Assembly: GCA_018432615.1 (NCBI GenBank)
Contig: JAHDSQ010000003.1
Span: 1 to 64,000 of the forward strand
Direction: 5' to 3'
DNA: 64,000 bases
Source of the DNA: Clostridia bacterium
Lineage (GTDB): Bacteria; Bacillota; Peptococcia; DRI-13; SM3-B62
The translations under genes and the position numbers were made by a program. How positions within the stretch are numbered: position 1 is the first letter of the stretch; the number at the start of each line of letters is the position of its first letter. This document shows, piece by piece, positions 1 through 8,286 of this stretch. The notes under the pieces were generated by a model that had not been told where the DNA came from, did not search any database, and worked only from the letters and a program-made list of their open reading frames with translations.

Positions 1-215
1 CTAACACCATTATTATATCACTCAGAAATTATTTTTGCAAGCTTTTTTCACATCAAAAAAAGCCCTATTTTAAGGGCTCTGCACGAGTTTTGTACTAAAT
101 TTGCTCCTAAAGATTTATGGTGCTAGCTTCGAAAGACGGGTATTTTTTCTTTATTCAACTGTCAAAGACCCGGGTGACAATATCACAAGATAAACACAAA
201 CAGCATTTTATGTTG
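1..215. other. Gene-free left edge with one hairpin
   Basis: No coding region is supported here. The arms AGCCCT (61-66) and AGGGCT (73-78) form a short hairpin. Read on the minus strand it is followed by a T run (positions 60-54), so it resembles a rho-independent terminator for leftward transcription, although no leftward gene is visible to its right. An imperfect dyad TGTCA-N10-TGACA lies at about 160-179. I see nothing else. Confidence 0.4.
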
Positions 216-244
216 TTGACTGATGTTTGTATTTTTTATACAAT
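216..244 (+). promoter_or_regulatory. Sigma-A promoter of the sigma-54 activator gene
   Basis: TTGACT (216-221), a 17-base spacer and TACAAT (239-244) form a near-consensus housekeeping promoter about 100 bases upstream of the activator gene. The activator would thus be made constitutively and be controlled by its own sensory domain. Confidence 0.7.
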
Positions 245-344
245 ATAAATGATAATCAGTTTTGGGGGATAATATATCAGAAAAAACAGATATAGAAGTA
301 AATTACAAATAATACAATATGAATGTTTTAGGGAGGTGTGAATC

Positions 345-1730
345 TTGAGATTAAACTCGGCTAAAGAGGAAATGATTGATGCCATCTTTGAAACCCTTTC
401 CTGTCTTGTGGTTGTTGATGCAGAAGGAAGGATCATACACTTGAATAACAAATACGCAGATATTTTGGGGGTTAGTTTGGAAAAAGCTATAGGTGAATCG
501 GTAGACGATATTATACCTAATACAAGGATGAGTCTTATACTAACAACGGGCAAAGAAGAAATAGGTTCGGTTTTTAGAATGAAAAATGGTGAAACTGTCG
601 TTTGCAATCGTTTTCCCATTAAAAAGAACGGTAAGATTATCGGAGCATTTGCTCATACCACTTTTACAAATAATGATGAAGTAAAGGTTTTTATTAAACA
701 AATCAATGATTTAAACAATGAGCTTAATCAATACCGTTGTATTCTAGGTAAACTGCAGGAAGCCAAATATTCACTTAAAAACATCATCGGAAATACACCA
801 AGCATTAATAGGGTTACTGCCATGATCAAGAAGGTGGCTCAAACAAAATCCACAGTTTTAATTATCGGAGCGACGGGGACCGGAAAAGAGTTGGTTGCTC
901 ATGCCATTCATCAGGAAGGGAAACGCCGATACAAACCTTTTATACGTTTAAATTGCGCTGCTATACCAAAGGAATTATTGGAATCTGAATTATTTGGTTA
1001 TGAGGAAGGTGCATTTACAGGAGCTAAAAAAGGTGGAAAACCGGGAAAGTTTGAATTAGCGGAAGGTGGTTCCCTATTATTAGATGAAATCAATCAATTG
1101 CCGCTTAATATGCAAGCCAAGCTATTGCGTGTGATTCAAGAAAAAGAGATAGAAAGAGTAGGGGGAACAAAAACCAAAGACATCGATGTTCGTTTAATCT
1201 GTATAAGTAATATTGATCTTGCTGAATTGGTAAGGAAGGGTGAATTCAGAGAGGACTTGTATTATAGGATAAATGTTGTACAAATAAACCTTCCGACTTT
1301 ACGTGAGAGGTTAGGCGATATCGAAGAACTCACTAATTATTTTATTGCAAAGATTAATAGAAATCTTGGGATAAGCATTACCGGAATATCAAAAGATGCC
1401 TTGAACTTATTTAAATCTTATGATTGGCCCGGAAACATCAGAGAATTAGAATTTGCTTTGGAAAGAGCAGCAAATTGTGTTTTATCGGGTCCTTTAGAAG
1501 TCGAACATTTTGATTTCCTTTACCAAAGATTGAATAGGCCTAATAAACAAGTTGATGAGGGGGACAAAGAGGTGCAAACCCTCAATTATATAAGAAGTGA
1601 GGCTGAGAAAGAAGCAATAATCAATGCCATGATCAAGACTAATGGTAACAAGCGTTTAGCAGCACAATATTTAAAAATTGACCGTAGCATTTTGTATGAC
1701 AAGCTAAAAAAATATAATATTACTTTATAG
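345..1730 (+). CDS. Sigma-54-dependent transcriptional activator (PAS, AAA+, Fis-type HTH)
   Basis: Enhancer-binding protein of 461 residues that would remodel sigma-54 RNA polymerase. An N-terminal PAS-like sensor (about 8-110) is followed by a short linker with coiled-coil character (about 115-145). The AAA+ domain carries Walker A GATGTGKE (175-182), the sigma-54 contact loop GAFTGA (222-227), a Walker B LLLDE and the WPGNIREL box. A Fis-type helix-turn-helix occupies about 430-457. The TTG start is chosen because GGGAGGTG lies just upstream and no ATG fits. The gene ends at a hairpin terminator (1831). It precedes three units with sigma-54 promoters, so it is very likely their activator. 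The ligand of the PAS domain cannot be read from sequence. Confidence 0.93.
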   Translation: MRLNSAKEEMIDAIFETLSCLVVVDAEGRIIHLNNKYADILGVSLEKAIGESVDDIIPNTRMSLILTTGKEEIGSVFRMKNGETVVCNRFPIKKNGKIIGAFAHTTFTNNDEVKVFIKQINDLNNELNQYRCILGKLQEAKYSLKNIIGNTPSINRVTAMIKKVAQTKSTVLIIGATGTGKELVAHAIHQEGKRRYKPFIRLNCAAIPKELLESELFGYEEGAFTGAKKGGKPGKFELAEGGSLLLDEINQLPLNMQAKLLRVIQEKEIERVGGTKTKDIDVRLICISNIDLAELVRKGEFREDLYYRINVVQINLPTLRERLGDIEELTNYFIAKINRNLGISITGISKDALNLFKSYDWPGNIRELEFALERAANCVLSGPLEVEHFDFLYQRLNRPNKQVDEGDKEVQTLNYIRSEAEKEAIINAMIKTNGNKRLAAQYLKIDRSILYDKLKKYNITL

Positions 1731-1804
1731 CTATAAGACAAGTTCAATAATGATTTCATCGTAAGTATTGTTATGTAGTATTTTCCTGAAACATAGAGCG
1801 TAGT

Positions 1805-1822
1805 TGTAGGCATATACCTACA
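1805..1822. promoter_or_regulatory. Candidate enhancer (UAS) of the sigma-54 activator
   Basis: Dyad TGTAG-N8-CTACA inside a longer palindrome (TTGTAGG/CCTACAA, 1804-1823). Its centre is about 60 bases upstream of the -24 element at 1874. The same layout, TGTMG-N8-CKACA, recurs at 9399 and 46410 beside other sigma-54 promoters. Binding by the activator is inferred. Confidence 0.6.
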
Positions 1823-1830
1823 AAACAGCA

Positions 1831-1870
1831 AGCTCGGCTTGGCTAATTTAAGCTATGCCGGGCTTTTTTG
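1831..1870 (+). terminator. Rho-independent terminator of the activator gene
   Basis: AGCTCGGC (1831-1838) pairs with GCCGGGCT (1857-1864) with one G-T wobble. An inner TGGCT/AGCTA stem extends the pairing and six T residues follow. It lies between the candidate UAS and the sigma-54 promoter. Confidence 0.75.
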
Positions 1871-1873
1871 TTT

Positions 1874-1889
1874 TGGCATGATAATTGCT
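1874..1889 (+). promoter_or_regulatory. Sigma-54 (-24/-12) promoter
   Basis: TGGCATG-N4-TTGCT matches the consensus TGGCACG-N4-TTGCW at all fixed positions except C to T at the sixth. It is 43 bases upstream of the ketopantoate-reductase-like start and drives the 1933-4622 operon. Confidence 0.85.
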
Positions 1890-1932
1890 TATATATTACA
1901 TAAGAATATTTATGCAAAAAAGGAGGTAAAAA

Positions 1933-2958
1933 ATGAAAACAGCTGTTTTAGGAGCAGGTTCACTGGGTACGATCATAGGTGGAATGATTACAAAAAATGG
2001 TGGAGATGTAGTACTCGTAGACGGTTATAAAGAGCATGTGGAAGCGTTAAAACAAAACGGAGCAACGATAAAGGGAGCAATAGAAGACAATATCCCTGTC
2101 AAAGCGTTCTTGCTTGATGAAATCGAAGGTATGTTTGATTTGGTACTATATGTAGCAAAGGCAACATATAACGATTCATATCTACCGGCAATCCTTCCTC
2201 ATTTACACGAAAACAGCGTTGTATGTACTCTTCAGAATGGACTCCCGGAAGAGGTTGTGGTGGAATATGTAGGAAGGGAAAGGGTGGTCGGGGCTACTGT
2301 TGGTTGGGGAGCCAGTCTGCAGGGGCCTGGAGTATCGTTATTAACTTCTCATCCGTCCAGGCAAATATATGACTTGGGAGAGTTGAACGGAGAAATAACG
2401 CCAAGGCTTCAGGAAGTTAAGAAGGTACTTGATTTAGCGGGATCGTGTAAGATAATTGAAAACTTAAGGGGTGTGCGTTGGTCAAAACTGTTGATGAATG
2501 CTGCCTTTAGCGGAATGTCTGCGGCATTGGGGTATAATTATGGCGAAATACTTAATGACAGCAAGGCTCTATTTTGTTCTGCTTTTATAGCGGATGAGCT
2601 CATAAAGGTTGCTCATGCTCAAGGCATTCGCATGGTAACCATGCAGGGTGAGGACTTTGAAGGGTTTGAATTAAAAAATGGCAAGGCAGATTTGCCTAGT
2701 AAGATGTCGCTTTACGAAAGGGTATTCGGTCCTCATGAAAAAGTGATCGCCAGCATGCTTTTTGATTTAAGGTTGGGCAAAAAAACAGAAATTGATGCTA
2801 TTAATGGCTCAGTGGTATCAAGAGGGAAAAAAGTCGGTATAGCAACTCCCTTCAATGAAAAAGTGGTTTTTTTAATTAAAAAAGCAGAAGCGGAGAAAAG
2901 TGTGCCTGACAAATCAAATCTAAGCATGTTTGAAGATATTATTGAAAAAACAAAGTAA
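1933..2958 (+). CDS. Ketopantoate reductase (PanE/ApbA) family oxidoreductase
   Basis: Protein of 341 residues with an N-terminal Rossmann fold, GAGSLG at about 7-12, and a C-terminal all-helical dehydrogenase domain, as in 2-dehydropantoate 2-reductases. ATG is preceded by AAAGGAGG. It is the first gene of a sigma-54-driven unit with 3-hydroxybutyryl-CoA dehydrogenase (30-base gap) and crotonase. In that context it is more likely a catabolic NAD(P)-dependent hydroxy-acid/keto-acid reductase or dehydrogenase than a pantothenate-synthesis enzyme, as the family includes many members of other specificity. The fold assignment is firm, the substrate is not known. Confidence 0.85.
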   Translation: MKTAVLGAGSLGTIIGGMITKNGGDVVLVDGYKEHVEALKQNGATIKGAIEDNIPVKAFLLDEIEGMFDLVLYVAKATYNDSYLPAILPHLHENSVVCTLQNGLPEEVVVEYVGRERVVGATVGWGASLQGPGVSLLTSHPSRQIYDLGELNGEITPRLQEVKKVLDLAGSCKIIENLRGVRWSKLLMNAAFSGMSAALGYNYGEILNDSKALFCSAFIADELIKVAHAQGIRMVTMQGEDFEGFELKNGKADLPSKMSLYERVFGPHEKVIASMLFDLRLGKKTEIDAINGSVVSRGKKVGIATPFNEKVVFLIKKAEAEKSVPDKSNLSMFEDIIEKTK

Positions 2959-2988
2959 AATTGGCAAAAGTACAAGGGAGGAAGGAAA

Positions 2989-3831
2989 ATGAAAAAAGTA
3001 ATGGTTGTTGGAGCAGGTACAATGGGGGGCGGTATAACCCAAGTTTTGGTGCAAGCCGGCTATGATGTGGTACTGCGCGATGTGAAGGAGGAATTTGTTA
3101 ATAAGGGTATTGACGCAATCAAAAAGAACTTAGAAAGAATGGTGAGTAAAGGGAAACTCGATCAGGAAAAGGCCAAAGAGGCTTTAGGAAGAATTAGCGG
3201 TACGGTCGACATTGCTGCTGGTAAGGATGTTGACTTGGTAATAGAGGCTATTACGGAAAATATGGAAATCAAGAAAAAACTATTCATGGAATTGGACAGT
3301 ATTGTGCAAGAAGAGGCAATTTTAGCCAGTAACACATCTAGTCTAAGCATAACCGAAATGGGAGCGGTGACAAAAAGGCCGGATAAGGTCATTGGAATGC
3401 ACTTCTTCAACCCAGTGCCTGTTATGAAATTGGTAGAAATCACAAAAGGCGCGGCCACATCTGAAGAAACTTCAGAAAAGTTAGTACAGCTAGCCAAAGA
3501 TTTATCCAAGAACCCTGTAAGAGTTACGGAAGCGCCAGGATTTGTTGTTAACCGTATCCTTATACCGATGATCAATGAAGCTGTTTATTTGTTAGCGGAA
3601 GGTGTTGCCAGTACCGAAGATATTGATGATGCTATGAAGTTCGGCTCTAATCATCCTATCGGTCCCTTGGCTCTGGCGGATTTAATTGGTATTGATGTTT
3701 GCCTTGCGGTAATGGAAGTGCTTTATCAGGAATTCAGTGATAGTAAATATAGACCGTGTCCTCTAATGCGCAAAATGGTGAGAGCAGGACATTTGGGACG
3801 TAAAAGCGGGAAAGGGTTTTACACGTATTAG
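2989..3831 (+). CDS. 3-hydroxybutyryl-CoA dehydrogenase
   Basis: NAD-dependent interconversion of acetoacetyl-CoA and (S)-3-hydroxybutyryl-CoA. The 280 residues match the short single-function family. The Rossmann motif GAGTMG is at 8-13, the catalytic His is in HFFNP (H138), Glu follows at 150, and the C-terminal helical domain ends with the [11 protein letters not shown] signature. ATG follows GGGAGGAAGG. It sits between the PanE-like gene and crotonase in one operon and would link the acetoacetyl-CoA pool made by the 9618-15974 operon to crotonyl-CoA. The direction (butyrate formation or 3-hydroxyacyl oxidation) cannot be told here. Confidence 0.93.
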   Translation: MKKVMVVGAGTMGGGITQVLVQAGYDVVLRDVKEEFVNKGIDAIKKNLERMVSKGKLDQEKAKEALGRISGTVDIAAGKDVDLVIEAITENMEIKKKLFMELDSIVQEEAILASNTSSLSITEMGAVTKRPDKVIGMHFFNPVPVMKLVEITKGAATSEETSEKLVQLAKDLSKNPVRVTEAPGFVVNRILIPMINEAVYLLAEGVASTEDIDDAMKFGSNHPIGPLALADLIGIDVCLAVMEVLYQEFSDSKYRPCPLMRKMVRAGHLGRKSGKGFYTY

Positions 3832-3860
3832 AATAATATGAATTGAAGGGAGGATAATCA

Positions 3861-4622
3861 GTGGCTAACGTGGATTTTGTTAAGGAGGGTGCGGTTGCTA
3901 TCATTACCGTCAACCGGCCCCAAGCGTTGAATGCTTTAAATGAAGAGGTTATTAATGAGCTGGACGAATTGATAACGAAAGTATCTTGCGATCCCGAAAT
4001 AAAGAGTGTAATAATTACCGGTGCCGGTGAAAAGGCATTTGTGGCTGGTGCGGACATCAAGGAAATGTCAGAGCTTACACCTGAAGAGGGGATGGCCTTA
4101 TCTGAACGGGGACAAGCATTATTCTATAAGGTTGAAAATATGAAAAAGGTGACTATTGCAGCTGTTAACGGGTTTGCTTTAGGCGGCGGATGCGAACTTG
4201 CCATGGCTTGTGATATTCGTTATGCCAGTGCAAAGGCTAAATTTGGACAGCCGGAAATAAATTTAGGGATTATACCGGGATATGGCGGGACACAAAGGCT
4301 TCCTCGCTTGATTGGAATGGGCAGAGCGAAAGAATTAATATTTTCAGGTGATATGATAGGGGCCGAAGAAGCTTATAGGGTCGGTCTGGTTAACCAGATT
4401 TATGCTCCCGAAGAACTTATGGCCAAGGTAAAGGAAAAAGCCGAAAAGCTTGCCGGCAAAAGCTCTGAAATAATCGGACAGGCTAAATCCGCTATCCATA
4501 ATGGAATTGACATGGATTTAGCTTCTGGTTGTAATTATGAGGCCAGAGCCTTTGGCCTTTGCTTTGCTAACAAGGCTCAGAAGGAGGGCATGAAAGCCTT
4601 CTTAGAAAAGAAAAAGGGTTAA
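3861..4622 (+). CDS. Enoyl-CoA hydratase/crotonase
   Basis: Reversible hydration of crotonyl-CoA to 3-hydroxybutyryl-CoA. The 253 residues are typical of the crotonase family. GADIKEM (63-69) forms part of the oxyanion hole. The two catalytic glutamates are present in GGGCEL (E112) and PEINLGIIPG (E132), which supports a hydratase over other crotonase-fold activities. The GTG start at 3861 has GGGAGG about 8 bases upstream. It is the last gene of the unit, followed at 4650 by a strong terminator. No acyl-CoA dehydrogenase or Etf gene accompanies it, so a complete butyryl-CoA route would need genes elsewhere. Confidence 0.92.
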   Translation: MANVDFVKEGAVAIITVNRPQALNALNEEVINELDELITKVSCDPEIKSVIITGAGEKAFVAGADIKEMSELTPEEGMALSERGQALFYKVENMKKVTIAAVNGFALGGGCELAMACDIRYASAKAKFGQPEINLGIIPGYGGTQRLPRLIGMGRAKELIFSGDMIGAEEAYRVGLVNQIYAPEELMAKVKEKAEKLAGKSSEIIGQAKSAIHNGIDMDLASGCNYEARAFGLCFANKAQKEGMKAFLEKKKG

Positions 4623-4649
4623 AAATGTATCCCTTGTTGTTATAATAAG

Positions 4650-4701
4650 AAAACCTCTGCAGGTACAAGCATTTATGTATCTGCAGAGGTTTTTTCTTTT
4701 T
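4650..4701 (+). terminator. Terminator after crotonase
   Basis: The 13-base arms at 4650-4662 and 4681-4693 (AAAACCTCTGCAG and its complement) are followed by a long T-rich run. Confidence 0.88.
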
Positions 4702-4743
4702 AAAAGGCTCGGCCACAAGAAGAAGTTTCTTGCAGACCGAGCC
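4701..4743 (-). terminator. Terminator of the leftward symporter operon
   Basis: GGCTCGG (4706-4712) pairs with CCGAGCC (4737-4743), with an inner AAGAA/TTCTT stem. On the minus strand the hairpin is followed by TTTT. It lies just beyond the stop of the DUF1097 gene, back to back with the crotonase terminator. Confidence 0.7.
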
Positions 4744-4763
4744 AAAGGGGTGTTGAGTAATTC

Positions 4764-5267
4764 TTAGTTACTATTTCCGGAAGCCTTCTGTATTAATTTG
4801 CCACCTTCGGAAATCGCTATTCCTAGAATCATACCACCTACTAGTGTACCAAAAACAGCGATCGGATGTTGACCTCCATCGGCGAATGTACTGGCCAATC
4901 CACCAAAAATCATGGGGACAGTTCCAAACCAAGTGCTGCCTAAGACGATCATGTGTAGTCCTACGCAGAGGAAGGTACAGACAGCCACTACAACTAATAA
5001 GGCTACTGGAGCAGCGAAGCCTGCCACTACCATTTTGTTGATAAGGAAAAGATAAAATAATCCCCATAGAACACCGGAAAGGCCACTGAAAAAGAAATTA
5101 GGGAAGAGATTAAGAGGAGCACCTACTCCGAAAAATATGGGCAATGCGATGAAGGCCATAAACATAATATTGAGATTGGCAACGGGTAAATAGCTGTATA
5201 TAAAGGCAAACAATCCACTTGCGATACCTATCCATACGGTCCATTTCCACAAATAACTTTTATCCAT
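4764..5267 (-). CDS. DUF1097-like integral membrane protein
   Basis: A 167-residue protein made almost wholly of hydrophobic helices, about five segments. The C-terminal glycine-rich stretch around ASTFADGG-...-GMILGIAISEGG resembles DUF1097 proteins such as E. coli YcdZ, recalled from memory and not searched. It is the last gene of the leftward operon, 20 bases after the lactonase-like gene. A GGGAGA site precedes the ATG. Its position after a symporter and hydrolases suggests a role in uptake or export of the same substrate, but this is inference and the function is unknown. Confidence 0.65.
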   Translation of the reverse strand: MDKSYLWKWTVWIGIASGLFAFIYSYLPVANLNIMFMAFIALPIFFGVGAPLNLFPNFFFSGLSGVLWGLFYLFLINKMVVAGFAAPVALLVVVAVCTFLCVGLHMIVLGSTWFGTVPMIFGGLASTFADGGQHPIAVFGTLVGGMILGIAISEGGKLIQKASGNSN

Positions 5268-5287
5268 ATTTATCTCCCTTCCCTAGA

Positions 5288-6115
5288 CTAATATTTTGGC
5301 CATTTTGAACTGGGGCATACGCCGCGTTCAAAGGTTTTAAGATCATGGAGTGTAATGATATAATCGGCCTCTTTTTTGACCCTCAGAGCACTTTCATAGG
5401 CATCTTCGTTATTGACATGCAATCCGGGGACCAAAACATCCGGCCATATTGCTTTGAGGTCATCAGGAGGATTAAAATTGTCCTCGTCACAACAAAAGCC
5501 ACAAATAATGACCCGGCCTTCCTCTGCGTCAACTACAACAGACTGACCACCCGGAGTATGGCCCGGAGTGTAAAGGAGGTGAATACCGGGGAAAACGTTG
5601 AAGACATCACCGTCAACAAAAGTAGGTTCTAAACCTTCAAGGTATTCAGGGTTGTAAAGGAAGCGATAACAAGCAGGTTTGTTATGAACGGCATTCCATT
5701 CATCCTGTTGGACAATGATTTTAGCGTGCTTGAACATACCTGCCAAGGGACAGTGGTCATGATGCAGTTGAGTGAGGATGAGCACATCAATATCGGCTGG
5801 GGTCAACCCGGTAGCATCTTTTAAAGCTTCTGGCATTGGTTTTATGCCTTCACAAGGATAACCGTGGGCAACAAAGTCTTCCACTGTTGGGCCCGTGTCT
5901 ACCAAGATGTTGTGTCCTTCCACACCTTTAATAAAAAAGCATCCTCCAGCTATGGTCATTGTCTGGTCGTAATTAAGGATGTAGGTAAAAATACCTTTGG
6001 TAATTCCTTCTGATTTCATAACCAGAATTGGTACTACCGAATAAGGGTGTGGTTGCCAGTCGGGAAGAACAGGCCTCTGTTTTGCTTTGACATCAGGCAT
6101 TCCATAAACACTCAT
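5288..6115 (-). CDS. Metallo-beta-lactamase-fold hydrolase, N-acyl-homoserine-lactonase-like
   Basis: A 275-residue MBL-fold protein resembling the AiiA/AttM lactonase family. Visible elements are LVDTG (71-75), the metal motif, LYTPGHTPGG with the next metal His, an Asp in GFCCDED, and a late His in ITLHD. The metal motif, normally HxHxDH, here reads QLHHDH (116-121), so the first histidine is Gln (codon CAA). This may mean a changed or mononuclear metal site. It lies between the symporter and the DUF1097 gene in a sigma-54 operon, so it may open a lactone or hydrolyse an ester of the transported compound rather than act in quorum quenching. GGAGG precedes the ATG. Confidence 0.82.
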   Translation of the reverse strand: MSVYGMPDVKAKQRPVLPDWQPHPYSVVPILVMKSEGITKGIFTYILNYDQTMTIAGGCFFIKGVEGHNILVDTGPTVEDFVAHGYPCEGIKPMPEALKDATGLTPADIDVLILTQLHHDHCPLAGMFKHAKIIVQQDEWNAVHNKPACYRFLYNPEYLEGLEPTFVDGDVFNVFPGIHLLYTPGHTPGGQSVVVDAEEGRVIICGFCCDEDNFNPPDDLKAIWPDVLVPGLHVNNEDAYESALRVKKEADYIITLHDLKTFERGVCPSSKWPKY

Positions 6116-6162
6116 TATAAAACCTCCTTTAGTTTATTTTATCGCATAACCTCTATTTAGGG

Positions 6163-6195
6163 GAAGTATAATGCCTTAATAAGGCATTATACTTC
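6163..6195. repeat. Perfect intercistronic inverted repeat
   Basis: Arms GAAGTATAATGCCTT (6163-6177) and the exact complement (6181-6195) around the loop AAT. It lies in the gap between the symporter and the lactonase-like gene. No T run follows on either strand, so an mRNA-processing or stabilising hairpin is more likely than a terminator. Confidence 0.65.
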
Positions 6196-6233
6196 TCTAA
6201 ATATCGGAATGCAAAATTGTGGCTTATACCGTT

Positions 6234-8207
6234 TTAAAGTGCATCGGCATATTTGTTGATCATGCTGTAACCCTTATCCGTTACTTGCAATACGCGCTTC
6301 CAAAGGCCTTTCTCAAGGATGTAACCTTTTTTAACCATATGTGAGATGATACTGGCGACTTCAAGTGAGGCAAGGTTTTCCTCTTTGGCGAATTCGGGAA
6401 GCTTTTCGGGGTCCTTGGCGGCCATTTGTAGAACCTTTACGTACAAAGGTTTCAAGGAATCAGCAGCCATAGTGGCTTCTTTTTCGGGGAGTTTTGGCAA
6501 TAGAGACAATCCTTTAGGAGTGATTTCAAAGCTGTAGAAGTTTGCTCCGCTGAGGGCATGTCTCTTAATATATCCGCCTCTATCTAATCTTTCTACGGAC
6601 TCGTTACTGTACCTGGAATCCACTTTTAAAGCATCGGTCAATTCTGACATAGAATCGTGTCCATAACGAAGCATTTCAAGTACTTTCAAATCAATTGGCT
6701 GTGTTTCAATATTTTCCCTATTGTTTGCACCTGGCTCTTTATCCCAAGAGGGAGCACCAAAATATTTAGGTGCCGTTGACAGGGAGATAATTACAGAAAG
6801 CACCAAAGTTACGATGAAACCTGCAACGCCAACGTGCATATATTTGCTGATAACAAAAGAACCGGATAACTCTAAGAACGTTAAAACAGCCATTGTAATC
6901 ATCCCGAAGATTGCACCCCAAAGGGCTCCGGGGGCATTGAACCTTCTCCAGGTCATTCCTAAGAGAACGAGGATCGACGGAGGTCCAAGCCAGGAATTAG
7001 CGAAGGCAAAGAGGTAAACGGGACCGCCGGGGTAGAAGCAGAGAAGCCAAGTAACGGCGCCTATAAGGAGAAGAATTACTTTTGAAGGGATTAATAGTTC
7101 TTTGGCGGAAGCGTTGGGACGGAAAACACGTTGGTAAATATCCCTGACCGCCGTGGAGGTTGCGCCGATATGGGCTGTAGCTGCCGTAGAAATGGAAGCT
7201 GCCAATGCGCCTATCAAGAGAAAAGAGGCTACGGCCGGAGGTAGGATCTTAAGCACGACCCCATAAGCTCCTGCGGCTGAAACTTTGCCGATGGGTGCGA
7301 ACATATCCGGATAGGCAGATGCCGCATAAATACCTAACAGAGTGAGGGGTAGAAAGACGATCGGGACTAAAGCGAGCCCTGTCCAGAAGTATGATTGCTT
7401 TGCAACCCTTTCACTGCGGCAAGAGGCAACTCTCAACCAGTAGTAGTTATTGCCCCATACCAAAAAGCATGCAAACAGCAACATCATCGAAAGAACACTG
7501 GGATATTTTAAAGATAGAATCGGCATTTGAGCTCCCGTAATACCAGCAGTCCAGAAGTTTTCTCCCGGCCAGGATGAATGCAGGAAGCTGGAACCGCCAA
7601 ATTTGGTAACCAGGCTGAAGATGAGTAAAGGAATAGCCACAAAGCCGATGAGCATTTGTATAAAGTCTGTAAGTGTAACAGCCCAGAGACCACTGAAAAA
7701 TGAGAACATCAGGATAACAAAGAAACATCCGCTAATAGAAACCCATAAGGGCCAACCTACGTAACCGGTAATAATAGCAGCCATAGATACGATGTTATTG
7801 GCCATAATCCCGGTAAGACCCAAAACAGTCGTTACGGTAACAATCAGGCGAACTTTTGATGAAAATCTCATTTCCAACCATTCAGGCAAGGTCTGCGCTC
7901 CGCATTTGCGGATAAAGTCAGAGAAAAACAGACCATAAAAGGCCAAGCCACCGATGGAATAAATTAACCCCCAGGCTAACGAACCCCAAAAACCGAAGCT
8001 TACAGCCAGGCTTGGTGAAAGGGCTAAGACAGTACCGGCAAAACCGATAGCCATTACACCAAAGACGTTAAGCATCAAGCTTACTTCACGACCGGCTAGG
8101 ATAAAGTCGGACGTGTCGGATATCCATTTCTTACTGTAATAGCCAGCAAAGATAAGAACTCCTGCGAAGATAATGAAGTATATCAGGAATATTTGATTAG
8201 CTCCCAT
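6234..8207 (-). CDS. Sodium:solute symporter with C-terminal tandem winged-helix domains
   Basis: A 657-residue protein. Residues 1 to about 490 form the multi-helix core of the sodium/solute symporter (SSS, SLC5-like) family. The final 152 residues (about 506-657, bases 6234-6692) are soluble. They look like two consecutive winged-helix units, each with a helical DNA-recognition-like part and a hairpin ending in ITPKGLSLL or VTDKGYSMI, as in MarR/PadR-type wings. An in-frame ATG 14 codons upstream exists, but the ATG at 8207 is preferred because AAAGGTGG lies 8 bases upstream. The frame is continuous, so the fusion is real. The transport substrate is probably an organic acid handled by the neighbouring enzymes. 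The role of the extension is unknown. Confidence 0.88.
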   Translation of the reverse strand: MGANQIFLIYFIIFAGVLIFAGYYSKKWISDTSDFILAGREVSLMLNVFGVMAIGFAGTVLALSPSLAVSFGFWGSLAWGLIYSIGGLAFYGLFFSDFIRKCGAQTLPEWLEMRFSSKVRLIVTVTTVLGLTGIMANNIVSMAAIITGYVGWPLWVSISGCFFVILMFSFFSGLWAVTLTDFIQMLIGFVAIPLLIFSLVTKFGGSSFLHSSWPGENFWTAGITGAQMPILSLKYPSVLSMMLLFACFLVWGNNYYWLRVASCRSERVAKQSYFWTGLALVPIVFLPLTLLGIYAASAYPDMFAPIGKVSAAGAYGVVLKILPPAVASFLLIGALAASISTAATAHIGATSTAVRDIYQRVFRPNASAKELLIPSKVILLLIGAVTWLLCFYPGGPVYLFAFANSWLGPPSILVLLGMTWRRFNAPGALWGAIFGMITMAVLTFLELSGSFVISKYMHVGVAGFIVTLVLSVIISLSTAPKYFGAPSWDKEPGANNRENIETQPIDLKVLEMLRYGHDSMSELTDALKVDSRYSNESVERLDRGGYIKRHALSGANFYSFEITPKGLSLLPKLPEKEATMAADSLKPLYVKVLQMAAKDPEKLPEFAKEENLASLEVASIISHMVKKGYILEKGLWKRVLQVTDKGYSMINKYADAL

Positions 8208-8286
8208 TAAAAAACCACCTTTCATTATTAGTATTAGAGCAATAGACAAGACTTAATAAATGTTGTATCACCTCCTGATTTCTTTA

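Noticed and set aside
160-179. Dyad TGTCA-N10-TGACA as a fourth enhancer of the activator
   Set aside because: The spacing is N10 and not N8, the half-sites differ, and no sigma-54 promoter lies downstream of it.
1839-2030. Short reading frame overlapping the sigma-54 promoter and the start of the reductase gene
   Set aside because: It overlaps the promoter and a clear gene in another frame and lacks a ribosome site.
1933-2958. Calling the PanE-like gene a pantothenate-synthesis enzyme
   Set aside because: It is the first gene of a sigma-54 catabolic unit with no pan genes, so only the family name is supported.
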